Positions 14,263-22,424 of a stretch of DNA of 42,841 nucleotides are shown in pieces. Below the pieces are notes generated by a model. The model saw nothing but the letters and a program-made list of their open reading frames with translations, made no database searches and was not told the origin of the DNA. Source of the stretch: Clostridia bacterium. GTDB lineage: Bacteria > Bacillota > Clostridia > Oscillospirales > CAG-272. The stretch's first letter is position 1. Every line of letters starts with the position of its first letter. The position numbers and the translations under genes were made by a program. The DNA lies in the NCBI GenBank assembly GCA_017398595.1, contig JAFQFR010000021.1, positions 1-42,841 of the forward strand, in the 5' to 3' direction.

Positions 14263-16368
14263 TTACATTCTATATTGCAGCTCAACGATGATGTTGGTTA
14301 CAAAGGACACCATGTTGCTGATAAGGCTGGTGAACAGGATACCAATGAACATAACGACTGCCATGCCCAAAATGGTTGCCAGACACATGATAAGGTTCTT
14401 GCCGAGTGTGTAGTCGTGCGTGGTCTGTGCGCCGAAGAAGATCAGCAGACCCGCCCAGATATAACCGATATTGATCAGCAGAGTCAGAATACCGGTCTCG
14501 TTCGCAAGAACTACGTTGGAAATCACCGTCGCAGGGATCAGTGTGAGTACCAGCGGGAAGAGAGCGTAGCAGGTAGCAACAAATACATCCTTGAAGCTTC
14601 CTTCACCATCAAACAGGGTGGTCAAGCACCAGTTTGCAATGACCCACAGAGCAAGCGGCAGAAGAACCGACTGTGCCTGCGCGAAGATCGTGGAATACTC
14701 GCCGGTGGGGTTAACGATATAACCGCGACCGATCGAGTTATAGTAGAATGCGAAGATGGTCAGCGCCAGGATCGTGATCGCACCGCGAACAGAACCGCGC
14801 TTTTCATGCTTCAGATCCCAGAAACCGTCAAACGGATGGTAGATCAAATGGAAAGCATAGAGAAGCTCTTCCCAATATGTCTTTCTGCCAACCTTGAGAG
14901 AGGTATCTTTGTTCTTCTTCTTGGTGTACTTCGAGAACTTAGACCAAAGCAGAACAAGCACGATCACTGCGATCGGGATCAAAATGAAGTAATCCGTGAT
15001 CCACTGCTTACGAACTTCCTGGAATGCTGCAGAATAGTTGGTCGTATCGTATGCAGCCTTATAGTACTCCATGGCTTCCGTGTATTCGCCCGCATTATAG
15101 TAAGAACGGCCGATACCAATGTAAGCCTGGTCAAAGTTGGAGTTTCTCTTGAGGATCTCCTGCCAGTAGTCGATTGCTTTATCGAACTGACGGTCATTCT
15201 CGTTTTCCAGCGCTGCGATCAGAATGTCGCCGTACTCGGTACGCTTGTATACCGTGAAGAGGTCGTCGCTCTTATCGAGCAGCAGCATGGTGTCGCCCTG
15301 GTAAGCAACTGCCTCAACGCTGGTCAGGTTACCGAGCTGTCCGCCGCTGTCACCGAACGCAAACAACAGGTTACCGTTCTGGTCGTAAGTGTATACTCTC
15401 TGACGCTTTTCGTCGATGATCGACCAAGTGCCCTCGGGACCGACGGCAACATCGATGATTCTCGAAACGGTCTGACGGGTAACATTGACCTCACCCGAAG
15501 GAGAGAAGTAACCGAGACGGTTCATGATCTCATCGCCCGCAGCATTCAGCTTTCTGACAGGCGAGTACTTGGAAGATTTGCTCTTCAGCTGCGAATACTG
15601 GTTAGCAGCCGTGATCGAAGAGGAAGTGACGTAGATAAATCCGTCGCTGTCCACGCAGATGTTATTGTACTCGGTCGGGATGTACTGCGCAGAGGACTTT
15701 CTCTGCTCATCGGTCTGGAATGCTCTCCAGATGACGTCCCAAGTGCTGTACGTAACGTTCTGTGCACCGATAAATCCGGTGAAATCACCTTCGCTTGTCA
15801 GAACGATAACGCCCTGATAAGTGGTGGAGGAGATAACGTAGATACGGTTATACTGGTCAACTGCAACAGCGACCGGCTTGTAGATGGAATCCTCGCCGAA
15901 CAGTGCGCTGGTAGGCTTACCGAGGATTCTTTCAAAATTACCTTCACGGTCGAAAACGACGATACGGTTTGCATCGGTATCGCAGACATAGATCTGCTCC
16001 TCGTTTGCAAATACGCCCGAGGGATTGGTGAATCCGTCCGGGATACCCTGCTCATTGATAAAGCTGGAGATCGTAAAGGAAACCTTGTAGTTCGGATCCA
16101 GAACAACTATGCGGTTGTTCGCAGCATCTACAATGTAAACATTGTTGTCGCAGTCTACAAAGAGATCGCGGGGATCATCGATCGCCTTGTCGAGGCCCAT
16201 GTAGGTCGAATCGACATTCATAACAGGCGAGTAGACCGTAGGCGAAGTACGGGGCATGCCGTCCTTACCGTATGTATACGTGGTGTACGGCTCTACCGCG
16301 CCGACGATAGGCGTAAGCGCAAAGAGGAGCGCAAACGCGAGGAGAAGTATTCTCGTAAATTTCTTCAT
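14263..16368 (-). CDS. NHL-repeat/TPR/YIP1 membrane protein of the uptake operon
   Basis: 701 residues in three parts. A signal peptide (RILLLAFALLFALTPIVGA) leads into an extracytoplasmic NHL-type beta-propeller, about 45-375, with repeats such as PRDLFVDCDNNVYIVDAANN, NPSGVFANEEQIYVCDTDAN and PVAVAVDQYNRIYVIS. A TPR-like helical pair follows near 385-440 (FDQAYIGIGRSYYNAGEYTE). A membrane helix near 455 (LIPIAVIVLVLLW) then leads to a Yip1-like block of about five membrane helices (YHPFDGFWDLKHEKRGS is the typical Yip1 entry motif). The propeller probably faces outside and the linker between helices inside. It lies between the permeases and the DUF5696 gene. It may be a membrane scaffold or sensor for the uptake complex; its role is not established. 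Confidence 0.85.
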   Translation of the reverse strand: MKKFTRILLLAFALLFALTPIVGAVEPYTTYTYGKDGMPRTSPTVYSPVMNVDSTYMGLDKAIDDPRDLFVDCDNNVYIVDAANNRIVVLDPNYKVSFTISSFINEQGIPDGFTNPSGVFANEEQIYVCDTDANRIVVFDREGNFERILGKPTSALFGEDSIYKPVAVAVDQYNRIYVISSTTYQGVIVLTSEGDFTGFIGAQNVTYSTWDVIWRAFQTDEQRKSSAQYIPTEYNNICVDSDGFIYVTSSSITAANQYSQLKSKSSKYSPVRKLNAAGDEIMNRLGYFSPSGEVNVTRQTVSRIIDVAVGPEGTWSIIDEKRQRVYTYDQNGNLLFAFGDSGGQLGNLTSVEAVAYQGDTMLLLDKSDDLFTVYKRTEYGDILIAALENENDRQFDKAIDYWQEILKRNSNFDQAYIGIGRSYYNAGEYTEAMEYYKAAYDTTNYSAAFQEVRKQWITDYFILIPIAVIVLVLLWSKFSKYTKKKNKDTSLKVGRKTYWEELLYAFHLIYHPFDGFWDLKHEKRGSVRGAITILALTIFAFYYNSIGRGYIVNPTGEYSTIFAQAQSVLLPLALWVIANWCLTTLFDGEGSFKDVFVATCYALFPLVLTLIPATVISNVVLANETGILTLLINIGYIWAGLLIFFGAQTTHDYTLGKNLIMCLATILGMAVVMFIGILFTSLISNMVSFVTNIIVELQYRM

Positions 16369-16382
16369 ATATATACCTCCCC

Positions 16383-17255
16383 TTAGTCCTTCATACCGCT
16401 CGAGCCCATGGTCTCGATGACATTACTCTGACAAATAATGAATACCGTGATCGGCACGATCATCATGATAACCGTGGATGCGGCACCGACACCGGCACGC
16501 GCGATACCACCTGTAACGATCTGGTTGATCGCATAGTTAAAGGTTTTGAGCTGCTCGGAGTAGATGTAGATCGAGTTACCCGAGTTCCACAGGTTCTTGA
16601 AAGACTCGATCATCAGGGTCAGCCAAGCAGGCTTAACCATCGGCATTGCGATGACCCAGAAGGTTCTGAACTCGCTTGCACCGTCAAGGCGGGCACTCTC
16701 CAGAACCTCGGTGGAAACGCCGGTCTCCATGAACTGCTTCATGAGGTACAGACCCATCGAGGTGCAGAATGCAGGAACGATCAGAGCGAGATAGGAGTCC
16801 AACCAGTGCAGCGTGCTCATCGTCAGGAAGTTTGCGATCGCCGTTACCGTCTGGTGGAACATCAGCGATTTAACAACCAACTGGAAGAGGAACTTTCTGC
16901 CCGGGAACTTCAGCTTTGCAAGTGCATACGCTGCCATCGAGGACAACAGCAGGTTACCAAAGGTACCGGTAACCGAAACAAATACGGTGTTGAATATGTA
17001 TCTTGAGAAAGGTACGTAGTTGTCACTCATCAAAGTGAACAGATCGCTGAAGTTGGACAGCGTAGGATTCTCTACATAGAAGCGAGGCGGGAACATCCAC
17101 AGCTCATCCAAAGGCTTCAGGGACTGCATGATAACATAGTACATCGGCAGGAACATGAAAGCTCCCATGATAACAAGGAAAAGATTGATGCCGAAGTCTC
17201 CGCCGGTGCTACGGCTGAGGACAACTTTATGTTTGCGTGTTCTTAATTTAGCCAT
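16383..17255 (-). CDS. Sugar ABC transporter permease, MalG/LplC type (first pair)
   Basis: 290 residues, six predicted membrane helices, with the EAA loop ESARLDGASEFRTFWVIAMP near 190-210. The start MAKLRTRKHKVVLSRS is basic and cytoplasmic. It begins one base after its MalF-type partner stops. The extended C terminus ETMGSSGMKD is a common ending of LplC-type permeases. Substrate is probably an oligosaccharide; the ATPase must be supplied in trans. Confidence 0.92.
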   Translation of the reverse strand: MAKLRTRKHKVVLSRSTGGDFGINLFLVIMGAFMFLPMYYVIMQSLKPLDELWMFPPRFYVENPTLSNFSDLFTLMSDNYVPFSRYIFNTVFVSVTGTFGNLLLSSMAAYALAKLKFPGRKFLFQLVVKSLMFHQTVTAIANFLTMSTLHWLDSYLALIVPAFCTSMGLYLMKQFMETGVSTEVLESARLDGASEFRTFWVIAMPMVKPAWLTLMIESFKNLWNSGNSIYIYSEQLKTFNYAINQIVTGGIARAGVGAASTVIMMIVPITVFIICQSNVIETMGSSGMKD

Positions 17256-17256
17256 A

Positions 17257-18204
17257 TTACTGTCCTATCTTCGATAATCCTTTCTTTATTATTGTGTTGG
17301 CGCCGATCATAACTACGAAGAGTATGACCGCGATCGCCGAGGCATAGCCCATTTCATAACGCTGTCCGCCGTAGTCATCCAGGTGATGCATGATGGTGTG
17401 CGCTGCATAATCTACAGACGGGAATCCGCACAGAGCAGTAACAACACCACCGAAACCGAAGGACTGGGTGATGGAAAGCACAGCACCGAACATCAGCTGC
17501 GGTCTCATGTAAGGCAGCGTGATGTACCAGAACTCCTGCCAACGGTTTTTAACACCGTCAACCGCACCTGCTTCATACAGATGACGCGGTACGTTCTGGA
17601 GACCTGCGATGAAGGACAGGAACGCGGTACCGAGCGAAGTCCAGAGAGCAACGACGATACACAGCGGCATGATATAATCCGCATCCTGGAAGAACAGGAT
17701 CGGATCGTCGATCCAGCCGAGGTTGATCAACGTACCGTTTACCCAACCGTAGGAGTCAGAGCTGAACAGCGTCTGCCATACGAGGTAAACCGAACCGGAG
17801 ATCGAAGGTGCGTAGAAGATCAGGGTAACGACCGAGCGGAGCTTGGGTCCGAGCTCGTTGATAAACCACGCAATGAGCAGTGCCATGATGTAGGAAACAG
17901 GTCCTGTAATGCACGCAAAGATCAACGTGTTCTGTGCAGCAAGAAGGAAAATATCGTCGTCAAGGAACAGACGGATATAGTTGTCAACCCACACAAGATT
18001 AGGCATTTCCAGCATGTTGAAGTCTGTAAAGCTGAGTGCGATGGACAAAAGCACAGGCCAAACAGTGAAGATGAAGAACAAGATCATAAAGGGAGCGATC
18101 ATCAGATACGCAACCTTATTTTTCTTCATTTCTTTCCAAGTCCACTGAGCCTTCGTCATGTCTTTTTGTGCCGTCGGACGCTTTACTGCCGTTTTGTTTG
18201 ACAT
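17257..18204 (-). CDS. Sugar ABC transporter permease, MalF/LplB type (first pair)
   Basis: 315 residues with six predicted membrane helices, the first VAYLMIAPFMILFFIFTVWP. The EAA loop YEAGAVDGVKNRWQEFWYIT lies near 215-235. It is directly downstream of the solute-binding protein (52-base gap with its own ribosome site AAAGGAG) and one base before the MalG-type partner, the classical order of CUT1 family importers. FDDYGGQRYEMGYASA-like residues near 275 lie in the last periplasmic loop. Confidence 0.92.
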   Translation of the reverse strand: MSNKTAVKRPTAQKDMTKAQWTWKEMKKNKVAYLMIAPFMILFFIFTVWPVLLSIALSFTDFNMLEMPNLVWVDNYIRLFLDDDIFLLAAQNTLIFACITGPVSYIMALLIAWFINELGPKLRSVVTLIFYAPSISGSVYLVWQTLFSSDSYGWVNGTLINLGWIDDPILFFQDADYIMPLCIVVALWTSLGTAFLSFIAGLQNVPRHLYEAGAVDGVKNRWQEFWYITLPYMRPQLMFGAVLSITQSFGFGGVVTALCGFPSVDYAAHTIMHHLDDYGGQRYEMGYASAIAVILFVVMIGANTIIKKGLSKIGQ

Positions 18205-18255
18205 GAATTATCTCTCCTTTAATAATATACTGAGTAATTTGCAAGCGTCCGTTGA

Positions 18256-21246
18256 CTATCTGCCGTTCTCGGCAAGCCAAGCCTGCATCTCCTCATACAC
18301 CTCAGGGGAAGTCTCGTAAGTCTTACCGTTTTCAAGTGTAGGAAGATCGAACTCTTCGCGCTTACGCGTGATCTCTTTGTTGATCGTTGTTACATAACTC
18401 TGCAGCTTCGTAACAGGATCCGCACCATCGTTTACAACAGCGAGCTGTGCAAAGGACAGGTAACGTGCAAAGATGTAAGCGCCCGGATAGTTTGCAATCG
18501 CGGAGAGGTTGTTGAACTGATCGGACAGTGCTTCATACTCACTGGTCGTCCAAGGCATCTCGGCAATAGCAAGACGGTTTGCGGTATTGTACTTAGCAGC
18601 CTGACCGATGGTGGTAACCAGGTCGCTACCATACGCAGCCTGCGCCTCGTGTCCGCAGTACCAACGCATGAATTCCCATGTGCTCTCCTCATCCGAAGTA
18701 CCATGGAGCATAACCGTTGCAGCAACCGCGTTAACCGCGTTGTAGTTGATCGTTCCATCCTCGCGTACAGTACCCGGCAGCGGAACCATTTCCCACAAGC
18801 CATCAATTTCGGTTGCGAAAACGGTCAGCTGGTTATAGGTGGTAACGTAGTCAGCAATCAGGATCGGCATCTCACCGGTTCTGAAACGGTTCGGGCCGTC
18901 GAACGTGTAGGGGAAAGAATAGTCAGTATAGAATCTCGTATACTTTTCAAAAGCATCGAGTGCGATATTGGAATCCAGACCGCAACGGAGTCCGTCATCA
19001 GCGAAACGGTCGCCGCCCATCTGATAGAGGAAGATGTCGTAGTCCTTGTTCAGACCGACTTCCATGTTGTTCGCCTGGAGTACAGGGAGCATCGAAAGAA
19101 CGTCGTCCCAGGTCTTGGGGATCTCAAGTCCGAGCTCTGCCAGGATGTCGATACGAACGAACATCATTGCAAAGCCTACGCGCTCGGGCATACCGTAAAC
19201 CGTACCGTACAGGCTGACAGGAAGAACCGAGGACTCATGGAATTCCGAGATCGCCTCGTCAAATCCTTCATAATCATTCAAAGGAAGTACAGCGTTTCGG
19301 ATCGCGTAGTTGATCGTGTCCGTACCGCCGAGTCCGAGGAAGGCATCGGGACCCTGTCCGGAAAGGACGGAGGGAAGAAGCGTTCCCGCGGAAACCAGCT
19401 TGACGTTAACACCGATGTTGCTTACAGGAGTGAAATCACTCGCTACAAGGTTCTTCAGAATCTTTGCCTGGTCACGACCTTCGGTCGTCCAAACTTCAAT
19501 GTTCTTCTCGGTAGCTTCCTGCGAAACAGCACCCATCGTACTGTAGTCCGTCGTGAAGCTTGCAAAGAATGCCTTCAGCTCAAACATAATCGATTCACCA
19601 AAGGATGCATTCGCCTCGGGGATCTCTGCATCGGAAGGCTGAATCTGAACGTAGTCGATACGCAGCGGCTGGCTGCGAACGCTGTTCAGCCAAGTACCCA
19701 GCGTACCGATATAGGTCTTCAGGTTGGTCAAGTTCGGTGCGATCTCATCCTCGTCACCGCCCATTCTCTGCAGCAGGAATGCAACTTTATCCAGCGTTGC
19801 AGTCTGCGAACCCTTCGAACCGCAGAGCTCGGTGATATAATCGGAAACTTTATAGAGGTTTCTCGATTCGATCAGCATCGTGCGGATGGTGTTGGGCATC
19901 AATCTTTCAAAGCCGTAGTCGCGGTATTCATCCGGATCCGCGCCAGTCAGCTTCATGATCTCCAGGTAGCAGTTGTTGATATTATTCAAGGAAGACTCGA
20001 CCTGACGAATGATGTCTGCGAACTGTCCGAGGCTAACCTCAACGCGAAGCGTATGCTTACCGGGAGTGAGGTAGAACTCAAACTCGGTCGTACCGTCGCT
20101 GATATTCTGGCACATCCAGTCCTTGGTGTAGTCGAAGCGAAGCTCCATGCATTCCGCAAACGGAATCTCGCCGTCCAGATAAACAGTTCTCGAAGTGAAC
20201 ATACCCGAAAGGTCGTTCTGCTTACTGCGGAATACTATATTATAGAAGCCTTCGGTCTTGACCTCAAAGTCATACTCTACCCACTGACCTACCGTCTTGA
20301 AGTTTTCGCTGCCGCCCATGAAGTTGAGGATCTGCAGCTTAGGGTCCTGCGGAGAAGTTACCGCACTGGTACGGTCAGTCAAGGGATAGATGGACTCATC
20401 CGACTGACGAGCAGGAAGCTCAGCCTCGAGTTTGATCACGTCCTGACCCTTGGTATATGTATACTGAGCCTTGTATTCCTCGTAGGTGATCATATCTTCC
20501 AGAGGAACGAGCGAGATCGTCTTGATGTTCATCGGCTCGCGGATCGCTTCCAGCGAAATGGTGTTTTCGCCTTTTTCAAAATAGAACTGAAGCGCTTCTT
20601 TATAATAGCCGGTCGAATCCTTGACGGTGTAATCTACCCAGTCGATCGCACTTACGTTATCGGGGCGAATATCGTTGCCCGCAATATCCTTACGGAAGCG
20701 AACGGTACCGTCCTCCTGTGCCGTATAAACCGGCGCCCAGGTCTTCGTAACGGTGATCGAGCGTGCCTCCGAAAAAGGCACCTTGCCGTTTACATACAGA
20801 ATACGTTCAACGTCAGTAGACTTTTCCGAGTCGCCCTCTTCCAGGAGAGCATCTCCCGGATAGCAAAGGAGCTCAACCGTGTACATACCGGCTTCGGGCA
20901 CATTCACCTTCCAGGTGACCTTGCCGCTCGCCGAAGTGTACAGCGATTTTTCCTTGTCGCCGTTGACATCGGACATTACCTTGACATCCTTGTCCGTCGT
21001 CGCATCAGCAACATACTCGGTTGCGTCAATTGTGACCGTACGGGTTCCGAGCGGGGCATTCGCATGATCGGCGAGATACTCCTCGTAGTCGTCCGTGTTC
21101 AGGATCTCATTCCATTCCTGCATGGTTCGGCGGCTGGAAGTTGTTTCGGTTTCCGCCGCGGCGAACGCCGCAAACGAAAAACAGCCGCACGCCATGAGCA
21201 GGGCAAGGAAGAGAGCCAGCGCTCTTGACAGCTTCGTTCTCATCAT
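18256..21246 (-). CDS. Large solute-binding protein with N-terminal CBM-like modules
   Basis: 996 residues, more than twice the usual 400-450 of a sugar-binding protein. The secretion signal contains LALFLALLMACGCF, which could be a lipobox (LMAC) or an ordinary signal with cleavage at AFAA. Residues about 55-260 and 275-430 are beta-sandwich, CBM6/35-like modules (VPEAGMYTVELLCYPGD; DVIKLEAELPARQ; VGQWVEYDFEVKTEGFYNIV; LTPGKHTLRVEV). A helical linker runs about 430-570. From about 575 a cluster B type solute-binding domain follows (IEVWTTEGRDQAKILKNLV, GQGPDAFLGLGGTD, GTVYGMPERVGFAMMFVR). It heads the operon, so it likely captures a glycan fragment and delivers it to one or both permease pairs. 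ATG at 21246 is preferred: GGGAGG stands ten bases upstream. Confidence 0.88.
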   Translation of the reverse strand: MMRTKLSRALALFLALLMACGCFSFAAFAAAETETTSSRRTMQEWNEILNTDDYEEYLADHANAPLGTRTVTIDATEYVADATTDKDVKVMSDVNGDKEKSLYTSASGKVTWKVNVPEAGMYTVELLCYPGDALLEEGDSEKSTDVERILYVNGKVPFSEARSITVTKTWAPVYTAQEDGTVRFRKDIAGNDIRPDNVSAIDWVDYTVKDSTGYYKEALQFYFEKGENTISLEAIREPMNIKTISLVPLEDMITYEEYKAQYTYTKGQDVIKLEAELPARQSDESIYPLTDRTSAVTSPQDPKLQILNFMGGSENFKTVGQWVEYDFEVKTEGFYNIVFRSKQNDLSGMFTSRTVYLDGEIPFAECMELRFDYTKDWMCQNISDGTTEFEFYLTPGKHTLRVEVSLGQFADIIRQVESSLNNINNCYLEIMKLTGADPDEYRDYGFERLMPNTIRTMLIESRNLYKVSDYITELCGSKGSQTATLDKVAFLLQRMGGDEDEIAPNLTNLKTYIGTLGTWLNSVRSQPLRIDYVQIQPSDAEIPEANASFGESIMFELKAFFASFTTDYSTMGAVSQEATEKNIEVWTTEGRDQAKILKNLVASDFTPVSNIGVNVKLVSAGTLLPSVLSGQGPDAFLGLGGTDTINYAIRNAVLPLNDYEGFDEAISEFHESSVLPVSLYGTVYGMPERVGFAMMFVRIDILAELGLEIPKTWDDVLSMLPVLQANNMEVGLNKDYDIFLYQMGGDRFADDGLRCGLDSNIALDAFEKYTRFYTDYSFPYTFDGPNRFRTGEMPILIADYVTTYNQLTVFATEIDGLWEMVPLPGTVREDGTINYNAVNAVAATVMLHGTSDEESTWEFMRWYCGHEAQAAYGSDLVTTIGQAAKYNTANRLAIAEMPWTTSEYEALSDQFNNLSAIANYPGAYIFARYLSFAQLAVVNDGADPVTKLQSYVTTINKEITRKREEFDLPTLENGKTYETSPEVYEEMQAWLAENGR

Positions 21247-21279
21247 AGATCTTGTTCCTCCCAAAGCGAGTTTTAAACA

Positions 21280-21297
21280 CGTGCGCGCACGCGCACG
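21280..21297. promoter_or_regulatory. GC-only palindrome in the uptake-operon leader
   Basis: CGTGCGCG and CGCGCACG flank CA, a perfect 8-bp inverted repeat 34 bases before the start codon in an otherwise AT-leaning leader. It could be an operator or an mRNA hairpin that influences translation. The surrounding leader (21298-21430) shows no riboswitch I recognise. Confidence 0.4.
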
Positions 21298-21436
21298 AAG
21301 AGAATTTTAGGAACCCCCTGCGAAGGCACGCAAGCGATTCCGACAAGCAAAATGCACAAAAGGATCTGCAGGGCACGCTTTTGGCGCAGCGTGGAGAGAT
21401 TCGTATGTGCAATATTACCCATAAATTTACTTGTAT

Positions 21437-21465
21437 ATTTTATCACGCCTGCCCGACATTGTCAA
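21437..21465 (-). promoter_or_regulatory. Consensus promoter of the uptake operon
   Basis: On the minus strand TTGACA (21460-21465), 17 bases, TAAAAT (21437-21442). It predicts an untranslated leader of about 185 bases before the solute-binding protein. Confidence 0.8.
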
Positions 21466-21469
21466 GAGT

Positions 21470-21900
21470 GCCAAAGGCTGCTTTTTTTCACGCGTTTGCC
21501 GAGAAAAAGATTTTTGGGGACATTAAAATATAAGAAAAAAACTTTAATTTTTTCCGTTTTTTCAAAAGAAGGAGTAGTTCCTAATTCAATTTTTTCGAAA
21601 ATGTTAATTATATTATCATTTTTATGTATTTTTCTTGAATTTTTCGTGTATTTCTCGGTAATTTAGATGCTCGTCCGTAACATGTTTATTTTTATTAAAC
21701 ATCCAAAATGTATACGAAATGTTTTTTTACACTCGGAATCGCATCTTTGCTTTTTGTTTAAAACTCACAATTTTCGAGCTCAGTTTTCTACACATGTACA
21801 AGTTGCACAATATGTAAAAAATATTTTCGCATGTTCCACGTTTTGCACCCCTAAACCTCAAAAACGCGCATTTTTACTATAATTTATTAGAAAAGCAGCG
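21470..21900. other. AT-rich non-coding stretch, no gene supported
   Basis: About 430 bases, markedly AT-rich against balanced surroundings. Frames here have no ribosome site and implausible composition. ATGTTTA and TAAACAT form a 7-bp inverted repeat around 21690-21710, and homopolymer T-runs are frequent. It may carry upstream promoter elements or binding sites for the uptake operon, or be a scar of transfer. Confidence 0.5.
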
Positions 21901-21905
21901 TAAAA

Positions 21906-21942
21906 AAGTCCGCCGAAGACTCCAAGGTCCCGGCGGAACTTT
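21906..21942 (-). terminator. Terminator of iscS-iscU
   Basis: On the minus strand AAGTTCCGCCG pairs with CGGCGGACTT (one bulge) around a GGGACCTTGGAGTCTT loop that can pair further, then TTTTTTA, just after the iscU stop. Confidence 0.75.
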
Positions 21943-21948
21943 ATTTGC

Positions 21949-22404
21949 TTATTCTTCTGTGGTTTCGTGCTCGTGATCGTGGTCAGCGCCCATCAGAGCC
22001 TCTGCCTCTGCGATCACAGGATGCGCAATTCCCTGCTTCTTATAGTAATCGGCAAGAGCGCACTTAACAGCTTCCTCAGCCAATACTGAGCAATGCACCT
22101 TGACTGCCGGCAGACCGCCGAGCGCCTCAATAACCGCCTTGTTGGTAAGGGTCAGTGCATCATCAATGCTCTTGCCCTTGATCATCTCGGTTGCCATCGA
22201 GGAGGTTGCGACTGCAGCGCCGCAGCCGAAGGTCTTGAACTTTGCATCCACAATGATGCCCTTCTCGATCTTGAGATACATCTTCATGATGTCGCCGCAT
22301 TTTGCATTACCGATCTCACCGATGCCGTCGGCATCCTCGATCACGCCCACATTGCGCGGATGCGTAAAGTGATCCATGACCTGCTCGCTATATAACATAC
22401 TCAT
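21949..22404 (-). CDS. iscU: Fe-S cluster scaffold IscU/NifU N-terminal type
   Basis: 151 residues. Scaffold on which Fe-S clusters are built with sulfur from the adjacent desulfurase. The three ligand Cys are present at 36 (GNAKCGD), 61 (FGCGAAVATSS) and 105 (KVHCSVLAEEA), with the conserved Asp after Cys36. FTHPRNVG near the N terminus is typical. The tail after about residue 130 is His/Glu-rich (DHDHEHETTEE), beyond the normal IscU end, and could bind metal. The gene starts 20 bases after the desulfurase stop, so the two are one transcript. There is no IscR, IscA or HscAB nearby, as is usual for the minimal two-gene system of Clostridia. Confidence 0.95.
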   Translation of the reverse strand: MSMLYSEQVMDHFTHPRNVGVIEDADGIGEIGNAKCGDIMKMYLKIEKGIIVDAKFKTFGCGAAVATSSMATEMIKGKSIDDALTLTNKAVIEALGGLPAVKVHCSVLAEEAVKCALADYYKKQGIAHPVIAEAEALMGADHDHEHETTEE

Positions 22405-22424
22405 ATCGTTCGTTCTCCTTTTAT

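Noticed and set aside
21352..21666. 104-residue plus-strand frame in the AT-rich region
   Set aside because: It crosses the uptake-operon promoter, has no ribosome site and a low-complexity Phe/Leu-rich composition.
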